Of a stretch of DNA of 19,808 nt, positions 14,390 through 19,808 are shown piece by piece. The notes beneath the pieces were generated by a model. The model searched no databases. It was given only the letters and a program-made list of their open reading frames with translations, and was not told the origin of the DNA. Positions within the stretch are counted from its first letter, which is position 1; each line of letters opens with the position of its first letter. Both the position numbers and the translations under genes were made by a program. Source of the stretch: Clostridiales bacterium (GTDB lineage: Bacteria > Bacillota > Clostridia > Christensenellales > Borkfalkiaceae); contig SVIK01000011.1 in the NCBI GenBank assembly GCA_015069525.1, positions 1 through 19,808 of the forward strand, read 5' to 3'.

Positions 14390-15910
14390 ATGGGCAAGAA
14401 GAAATCGGTGGCGTTAATGGTATTGCTTACCATCGTAATGATTGCTTTGTGCGGGCTTGTGCTTTTCCCCTCCGTTCCCGTAGGGGTTAAGGATTGGAAA
14501 CCCGTTGCGTTGCAGTACGATTTCAGCACCGAATTGGATGGCGGATATTACGCGTACTACTATCCGGAGGGCGTTATTCCTGCAACGGAATATGAGGACG
14601 ATTTAAAAGGCTATCAAGAACTTGTAAACGACGCGAAGGACGACAAGGAAAAGAAAGAAGCACAAGACCAATTGGATAAACACGTCGACAGCTATAAGGC
14701 GTACAAGGGCTTGTATCTTTCGACGGAAGACAAATACGGCATTTTCGTAAACTACGAAGAGATTTCCCAAGATTTCACCTCTTCGTTCAACAAGACGGCG
14801 AAAGAGATTGTGAAGAGATACGAAAAGAAAGGGTATTCCGATTGTAGCGTATCGGTGGTAGACGATTATTCCATCCGTGTAGAACTCCCGAAAGCGGAAA
14901 AGAATTATTCTTCCGTATTCTCGATGCTTGCATACACGGGCGAAATGCGCATTACCATTGGCGACGGCGACGAACTCGTGAAAGAAATGAAGGAAGACGC
15001 AAAGGCTTCCGACCTTATCGAAAGCGTTTCCGTATCGACGAGATACAACATGGCGTACGTGAAGGTGAAATTCACCGAAGCGGGCGAAGAGATGATTGCA
15101 CGTGAAAAGGAAAACCTTACCGATTCCAATACGGCTACGACGGCGATGCATATTAAGGTAGGGGAACACGACATCCTTCAAATTTATTCCGATTCGATTA
15201 AAGAAAACAATCGCGAGGCGCGCCCCTTCTACGTAGAAAAAGAAAATAAAGACGTTGTGGAAATTTATTCGATTCTCCTCAACTCGGCGTTGGAAAACGA
15301 AACGGAGTTCACTTTTGATTTGAGCAGAATTGAAGCGCGCGAATTCGAATCCGTTCACGGCGATAACACGATTACGCTTTTGTATATTGCGCTTGGGATA
15401 ATCTTGCTCGCTTCCATTATCTTGCCTGTGATTAAGATGGGTAGATTTGGTATCGTGGGCGCGTACACCAACCTTTCCTATCTCACGGTTGTGGCTATTT
15501 GCTATAAATTCCTTTTGGGAAGCGTATTCGAATTAACGCTTGGCGGTGTGCTCGTATTCATAGCGGGGCTCGTGCTTGTCAACGTATTGCAAGCGTATAT
15601 CTATTCGGCAATCAAAAAGGAATTCTCGCAAGGTAAGACGGTTATGTCTTCCGTGAAGGGCGGATACAAGAAAACGCTTTGGAATATCGTCGATATTTAC
15701 GCGGTATTGGTGCTTGGCGCAATCTGCTTATTTATCGGGGTTGGCGGTGTAAGCACGCTTGCCGTGCATGCGCTCGTTGCGCTTGTTATGGGGGCGTTCT
15801 GCAATTTGCTTTGGGCAAGATTTATCAATTACGTGTATCTGTCGGCAAGCAAAAACCAATTCAAGTATTTCCGCTTCGTAAGAGAGGAGGATGACGACGA
15901 TGACGAATAA
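14390..15910 (+). CDS. secD: Protein translocase subunit SecD (divergent)
   Basis: A 506-residue SecD, which with SecF assists late export through SecYEG using the proton gradient in studied species. One N-terminal membrane helix (about 6-28) precedes a large extracytoplasmic P1 domain with a charged helical insertion (about 65-105), then five helices (about 327-490). The membrane region aligns with the family, but the helix-4 motif LTL.G...GMAVDANVLIFERI reads LTLGG...NVLQAYIYSAI (382-408): the conserved Asp aligns with Val399 by an ungapped alignment. The usual LGLDLxGG is also degenerate (LQYDFSTELDGG). AGGAGG precedes the ATG. The Asp-rich end (EEDDDDDE) partly encodes the secF start region. 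Identity is well supported by pairing with SecF; mechanism may differ. Confidence 0.85.
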   Translation: MGKKKSVALMVLLTIVMIALCGLVLFPSVPVGVKDWKPVALQYDFSTELDGGYYAYYYPEGVIPATEYEDDLKGYQELVNDAKDDKEKKEAQDQLDKHVDSYKAYKGLYLSTEDKYGIFVNYEEISQDFTSSFNKTAKEIVKRYEKKGYSDCSVSVVDDYSIRVELPKAEKNYSSVFSMLAYTGEMRITIGDGDELVKEMKEDAKASDLIESVSVSTRYNMAYVKVKFTEAGEEMIAREKENLTDSNTATTAMHIKVGEHDILQIYSDSIKENNREARPFYVEKENKDVVEIYSILLNSALENETEFTFDLSRIEAREFESVHGDNTITLLYIALGIILLASIILPVIKMGRFGIVGAYTNLSYLTVVAICYKFLLGSVFELTLGGVLVFIAGLVLVNVLQAYIYSAIKKEFSQGKTVMSSVKGGYKKTLWNIVDIYAVLVLGAICLFIGVGGVSTLAVHALVALVMGAFCNLLWARFINYVYLSASKNQFKYFRFVREEDDDDDE

Positions 15911-16907
15911 GATTTGGACGAAAGCTGTCAATAAAAAAATTGCCGTATTGACGTTGGCTATTACGGTTGTGCTTCTTGCAGTCTCTATCATCGTTTCCGT
16001 GCTTTGCGGGGTGAACTACGGCGCGGGGCTTGAAGATAACAAAAAGATTACCGTCACCGTAAACAGCTTTGTATACGACAACGAAAAGGATACCTTGGAA
16101 GAAGTTTGCGAAAACGAATTCGATAAACAAGGTCTTTCCGTTAAATACGAATATTGGTCGCTTATGAGTGGTGACGACCGTGAAATTTCTTTCGTGTTCG
16201 ACGTGGAAACGGAGGACGAGAAAGTGGAAAAAGCCAAGGCTGATTTGAAAGCAACGTTGGAGGCGGAAGCTAACAACGAAGAAAGCAAATTGAGCGGTGC
16301 TATCATAAAGGTTTCTACGGGCACGGAAGTGGGGCAAGGCGGAATTTCCTCCACGCGCGTATGGCGTTTGGCGATTGCCGTTGGCGTTTTCGCTGTGTTG
16401 GCGTTTGCTTACGTGGCGCTTCGCTACCGTTTGTGTATGGGTTTCGTAGCGTTGCTCACGCCCATCCTTTCGTCGGCACTTTCTACGGCTGTATTGTTGC
16501 TTACGCGTATCCCCGTGGTCAATTCCAGCTTCTACGCAATTTCCGTTATGACGTTTGTTGCGACGGGCTTCGTGCTTACGTTGCTCAACAAAATCCGTAG
16601 CAATGCAAAGACGGACGCGTACAAAGACGCGGATGCGGAAACGCTTATCAAAGGTTCGTTGGCGAGCAAGTGGATTGGCTTAACGGCAATTCTTTTGGGC
16701 GTTGCCCTTGTGCTTGTCGGTGCAATTGCAACCTCGGCGGTGCGCTATTTTGCACTCGCTTCGTTGGTGGGCTTGTTCGTAGCAACGGTAATCGGGCTGG
16801 TATTTGCGCCCTCTGCATGTTTCTTCGTGCAAGATATTGCCAATAACCGCGCGTCGAGAAAAACGGCGAGTGGCTACGTTGGGGCGAAAAAGGAAGATAA
16901 AGAATAA
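15900..16907 (+). CDS. secF: Protein translocase subunit SecF (divergent)
   Basis: A 335-residue SecF. An N-terminal helix (about 12-37) is followed by an extracytoplasmic domain (to about 150) and five membrane segments. The last repeats the family pattern RYFALASLVGLFVATVIGLVFAPS. The ATG at 15900 is chosen over 15891 because GAGGAGG ends at 15890, leaving nine bases; it overlaps the end of secD by 11 bases, so translation is probably coupled. The helix-4 motif GYSxNDTIVVFDRIREN aligns without gaps to FVATGFVLTLLNKIRSN: the two conserved Asp positions become Phe224 and Asn230. Same loss as in SecD, so the pair is unlikely to use the standard proton-relay residues. Confidence 0.85.
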   Translation: MTNKIWTKAVNKKIAVLTLAITVVLLAVSIIVSVLCGVNYGAGLEDNKKITVTVNSFVYDNEKDTLEEVCENEFDKQGLSVKYEYWSLMSGDDREISFVFDVETEDEKVEKAKADLKATLEAEANNEESKLSGAIIKVSTGTEVGQGGISSTRVWRLAIAVGVFAVLAFAYVALRYRLCMGFVALLTPILSSALSTAVLLLTRIPVVNSSFYAISVMTFVATGFVLTLLNKIRSNAKTDAYKDADAETLIKGSLASKWIGLTAILLGVALVLVGAIATSAVRYFALASLVGLFVATVIGLVFAPSACFFVQDIANNRASRKTASGYVGAKKEDKE

Positions 16908-16917
16908 TTGTATAGTA

Positions 16918-16957
16918 CGGGCGGGAGGGGGCTATTGCTTCCACCCGCCCGATTTTT
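16918..16957 (+). terminator. Intrinsic terminator of secDF
   Basis: CGGGCGGG (16918-16925) pairs with CCCGCCCG (16944-16951), extended inward by GG/CC past an A-A mismatch, followed by A and five Ts (16953-16957). Confidence 0.85.
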
Positions 16958-16990
16958 CAAAATAAATATAGTGTACTTACAGGAGAGGAT

Positions 16991-19318
16991 ATGAAAAAAC
17001 TCGTGCCCGAATACTCGTTTTCGGCTGAACAATTGGATAGTATAGCCGAGCTCGCGTATAAGACGGGGCTGAGCGTGAACGTGACGCGTATTTTGTACGC
17101 GCGCGGAGTGGATACGGTGGAAAAAATTACGAAATTTATGAAGCCGTCAAAACGCAATTTCCTCTCGCCTTTCTTAATGAAAGGTATGCGCGAAACGGTG
17201 GAAATGCTGACGGAGGCGCGGGATACGGGCAAGACGGTTGCCGTCCTTGGGGATTACGACGCGGACGGTATTTGCGCTTCGGCAATCATGTACCACGCCC
17301 TTCGCGATTTTGGTATCGACGCGCACGTATACGTGCCTGAACGTGCGGACGGATACGGGCTTTCCGAAAAGATGATAGACCGTATCTTTGAGGAGTGTAA
17401 TCCTGAACTGTTTATCACGGTAGACTGTGGTATTTCCTGCGCTAAGGAAGCGCAATATATTTACGAACTCGGTTCTGACGTAATCGTCACCGACCATCAC
17501 GAGCTTCCTGAGATTTTACCCGATTGCGTTATCGTAAACCCCAAACTGAAAGACGATTATCCGTACGATAATCTTTGCGGAGCAGGGGTTGCCTTTAAAG
17601 TGGCGTGCGCATTGATTGGAGAACGAGCCTATCGGTATTTGGATTTTGCAACGCTTGCAACGGTAGCGGACAGCGTTCCGCTTTTAGGGGAAAACCGTGA
17701 TATCGTCACGGAGGGGTTGCGTTTATTCAATCAACAATTACGTCCTTGTTTTTCGGGACTTTTGGGCAAGGTTTACGATTCTATCACGGCGCAAACGCTT
17801 GCGTTCAACGTTGCGCCTCGCGTCAATGCGGCGGGCAGAATGGGGGACGCACAATCGGCGTTTAAGCTGTTTATCAGCGAGGACGAAGGAGAGATTTACG
17901 ATTTGTCCGTAAAGCTTTGCCTCTATAATACGGAAAGACAAAAATTCTGTGACGAGCTGTATCTTTCGGCGAAACAAAAGCTCTTAGAAAAGGGTGCGTA
18001 CGGCAACGTAATCATGCTTTCGGATGAGAGCTGGAACACGGGCTTCGTCGGCATCGTGGCGGCGCGTTTGGCGGAAGAATTCAACCGTCCAACCTTGTTG
18101 TTCGTGCATAACGGCGATATGCTGAAAGGGAGTGCACGTAGCATTGAGAGCATCAATATTTTCTCCGCGCTTAAAAACTGTTCGCAATACATTGAGGAGT
18201 TTGGCGGACACGCGCAAGCGGCGGGTGTGAACGTACGCGTAGAGAATTTCTCGGCGCTGGAAAAAGCGCTCAACGAGGAAATTAGCAATACGTATAGCGA
18301 GGAGGATTTCGAGCAAAAGCTGTACATTTGCGAGGAAATAACGGACGTTTTCCCTGAGGAGTTCGCGCACGAATTGATGGCAATGGAGCCGTACGGGGTG
18401 GGGCATAGACGACCGTTGTTTGCCGTATCGGTGGGGGCTTGCTCGGCAAAACCGCTCCGCACCGCGTCTCCGCACTTGTCGGTAAAGAGCGATTATATCG
18501 AGCTTACCTATTTTTCAGGCGCTAAAAATTTAAAGATTATCGAAAGCGACGTGCAAAAGGACATCGTTTTCGAAGTAAGCGTTTCCCACTTCAAGGGAAG
18601 GGATTATATCAAGGGCACGGTACGGGAGCTATTGTACGACGCCCGCACGGGTAGAGGTGCTTCGCAGGGTATTTTCGCAACGTCGATTGCCCGTTTACGC
18701 TATCCCGCGGTGGAGTTTTCATCTAAACAACTTTCCACGGAAGAAACGAAAGCGTTGATTAAGGAAAAACGTGCAGAGTGTGCGTACGGGCTTTGTTTGA
18801 TTGCGAGTGATAGAAGAACGTTGCGTTGCTTTGAAGAAGAAATAGAAGGGTTAGGGTGCGATTTATTTTACCCTTCGTCGAGAAACGTGGTAAACACGGT
18901 GGTTATCGCCCCCGCTGGGGACGCCGATTTATACGGGTATAAAGATTTTATATTCTTGGATACTCCCTCCGATTTCCATTTGCAAGCACTTGCAGGGAAA
19001 AACGTGTACGTAAACGGGGATATTTGCGGATATACGATGTTTGAAAAGATTGCCGTTTCAAGGGAAAACTTGTTGGAGATTTACTCCGCTATGCGTAGAG
19101 AAACCCAAGCCCTGATAGGCGAAACGGCGGAAGAAGTCTCCAATGCTTGCGGGGCGTTGGGCTTTGATAAATTGGCGTTTATCTTCGCTGTCAGCGTGTT
19201 TGAAGAACTTGGTTTAGTGGCGTTTGAAAACGGCAAATTGACGGTATACCGTGGGGTAAAAACGGAGCTTACCGATTCGGCTATTTATAGAAAGGTTTGT
19301 TTCTTACAGCAAAGTTAA
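16991..19318 (+). CDS. recJ: Single-stranded-DNA-specific 5'-3' exonuclease RecJ
   Basis: A 775-residue RecJ, similar in length to the long Firmicutes type (about 780 aa) and larger than the E. coli protein. It degrades 5'-ended single-stranded DNA in recombination and repair in the cytoplasm. The DHH phosphoesterase core has GDYDADG (87-93, metal-binding Asp residues), FITVDCGIS near 145 and TDHH with Asp168-His169-His170. The DHHA1 domain carries GFVGIVAARLAEEF near 350 and GGHAQAAG (405-412). An OB-fold and a C-terminal domain of the Gram-positive proteins fill the rest. AGGAGAGG precedes the ATG. It lies 20 bp upstream of the Rel gene and is probably cotranscribed; a separate recJ promoter was not found. 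Confidence 0.95.
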   Translation: MKKLVPEYSFSAEQLDSIAELAYKTGLSVNVTRILYARGVDTVEKITKFMKPSKRNFLSPFLMKGMRETVEMLTEARDTGKTVAVLGDYDADGICASAIMYHALRDFGIDAHVYVPERADGYGLSEKMIDRIFEECNPELFITVDCGISCAKEAQYIYELGSDVIVTDHHELPEILPDCVIVNPKLKDDYPYDNLCGAGVAFKVACALIGERAYRYLDFATLATVADSVPLLGENRDIVTEGLRLFNQQLRPCFSGLLGKVYDSITAQTLAFNVAPRVNAAGRMGDAQSAFKLFISEDEGEIYDLSVKLCLYNTERQKFCDELYLSAKQKLLEKGAYGNVIMLSDESWNTGFVGIVAARLAEEFNRPTLLFVHNGDMLKGSARSIESINIFSALKNCSQYIEEFGGHAQAAGVNVRVENFSALEKALNEEISNTYSEEDFEQKLYICEEITDVFPEEFAHELMAMEPYGVGHRRPLFAVSVGACSAKPLRTASPHLSVKSDYIELTYFSGAKNLKIIESDVQKDIVFEVSVSHFKGRDYIKGTVRELLYDARTGRGASQGIFATSIARLRYPAVEFSSKQLSTEETKALIKEKRAECAYGLCLIASDRRTLRCFEEEIEGLGCDLFYPSSRNVVNTVVIAPAGDADLYGYKDFIFLDTPSDFHLQALAGKNVYVNGDICGYTMFEKIAVSRENLLEIYSAMRRETQALIGETAEEVSNACGALGFDKLAFIFAVSVFEELGLVAFENGKLTVYRGVKTELTDSAIYRKVCFLQQS

Positions 19319-19338
19319 AGAGTGAAGAGAGTGGTTAT

Positions 19339-19808
19339 ATGGAACTGACTTTACGGAAAATTAGAGAAAATTATTCGCAGAGCGATTGCGATTTCCTCTT
19401 TAAGGCGTACGACTACGCCAAGGCGGCGCACGTAAACCAAAAGCGTGCTTCGGGGGAACCGTATTTTATTCATCCTTGCGCTGTTGCGGAAATTTTGATG
19501 GACCTCGGCTTAGACGCGGCTACGATAGCGGCGGCGTTTTTGCACGACGTTATCGAGGATACCGCTTTTACGGAAGAGGATATTAGAAAGGAATTTGGGG
19601 AAGAGGTGCTTAGGCTCGTTAGTGGCGTGACTAAGCTCGAACGGATTGTATTTAAATCGCAAGAGGATGCGGAGGCGGAAAACTTCCGCAAGATTTTCGT
19701 AGCGATGGCAAAGGACGTGCGCGTTATCATTATAAAACTTGCCGACCGTTTGCATAATATGCGTTCCTTGAATTTCCTTTCTCATGAAAGACAGCAACGT
19801 ATGGCAAG
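19339..19808 (+). CDS. rel: RelA/SpoT-type (p)ppGpp synthetase/hydrolase, partial
   Basis: The first 156 codons of a gene running off the right edge. They encode the N-terminal HD hydrolase domain of the Rel family, which controls the stringent-response alarmone (p)ppGpp. The metal-binding residues His45 (YFIHP), His69-Asp70 (HDVIEDT) and Asp136 (KLADRLHNMR) are present, as are Glu73-Asp74, the residues associated with active hydrolysis. The protein is therefore likely bifunctional as in most Firmicutes, but the synthetase and regulatory domains lie outside the window. A weak GAAGAGAG precedes the ATG. The apt gene often found between recJ and rel in Firmicutes is absent. Confidence 0.95.
   Translation, partial: MELTLRKIRENYSQSDCDFLFKAYDYAKAAHVNQKRASGEPYFIHPCAVAEILMDLGLDAATIAAAFLHDVIEDTAFTEEDIRKEFGEEVLRLVSGVTKLERIVFKSQEDAEAENFRKIFVAMAKDVRVIIIKLADRLHNMRSLNFLSHERQQRMA

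Overview
The window looks like chromosomal DNA of an anaerobic Firmicute of the class Clostridia, possibly an uncultured gut lineage. The evidence is a SCIFF precursor peptide with its radical SAM maturase, an L10-type rplJL leader, TTGACA/TATAAT promoters with extended -10 elements, strong AGGAGG ribosome binding sites and Clostridia-type operon structure. All supported genes lie on the + strand. Species-level assignment is not possible from sequence alone.

Layout. (1) 1-4370: two tandem, mosaic, repeat-rich surface lipoproteins. The first is cut by the window's left edge. Both are built of fibronectin-III-like repeats and jelly-roll, carbohydrate-binding-like domains. (2) 4477-8125: a ribosomal/Sec/transcription block, rpmG-secE-nusG-rplK-rplA, then a second promoter with an L10 autoregulatory leader and rplJ-rplL. 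It ends in two intrinsic terminators, and rpoB does not follow. (3) 8233-9425: tgt with its own promoter. (4) 9569-11450: a two-gene ABC-2 exporter whose promoter is overlapped by a TGATATCA-TTT-TGATATCA operator-like dyad. (5) 11530-14219: yajC, a TIGR04086-type membrane protein, scfA (six-cysteine peptide) and scfB (radical SAM/SPASM thioether maturase), with terminator-like hairpins between genes that could set relative expression. (6) 14309-16907: overlapping secD-secF. (7) 16991-19808: recJ and the first 156 codons of a Rel/SpoT (p)ppGpp enzyme, running off the right edge.

How it fits together. The core is housekeeping: ribosome stalk and L1/L11 proteins, transcription elongation factor NusG, Sec translocase parts (SecE, YajC, SecD, SecF), tRNA modification, DNA repair and stringent response. 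The most unusual parts are the tandem mosaic surface proteins; a SecD/SecF pair in which the conserved transmembrane acidic residues appear to be missing; the SCIFF locus embedded among Sec accessory genes; and several RNA hairpins that could switch or tune expression. One is a terminator whose 3' arm contains the next gene's Shine-Dalgarno. No CRISPR array, rRNA, tRNA or insertion sequence was seen, and no stretch over 300 bases lacks a gene.
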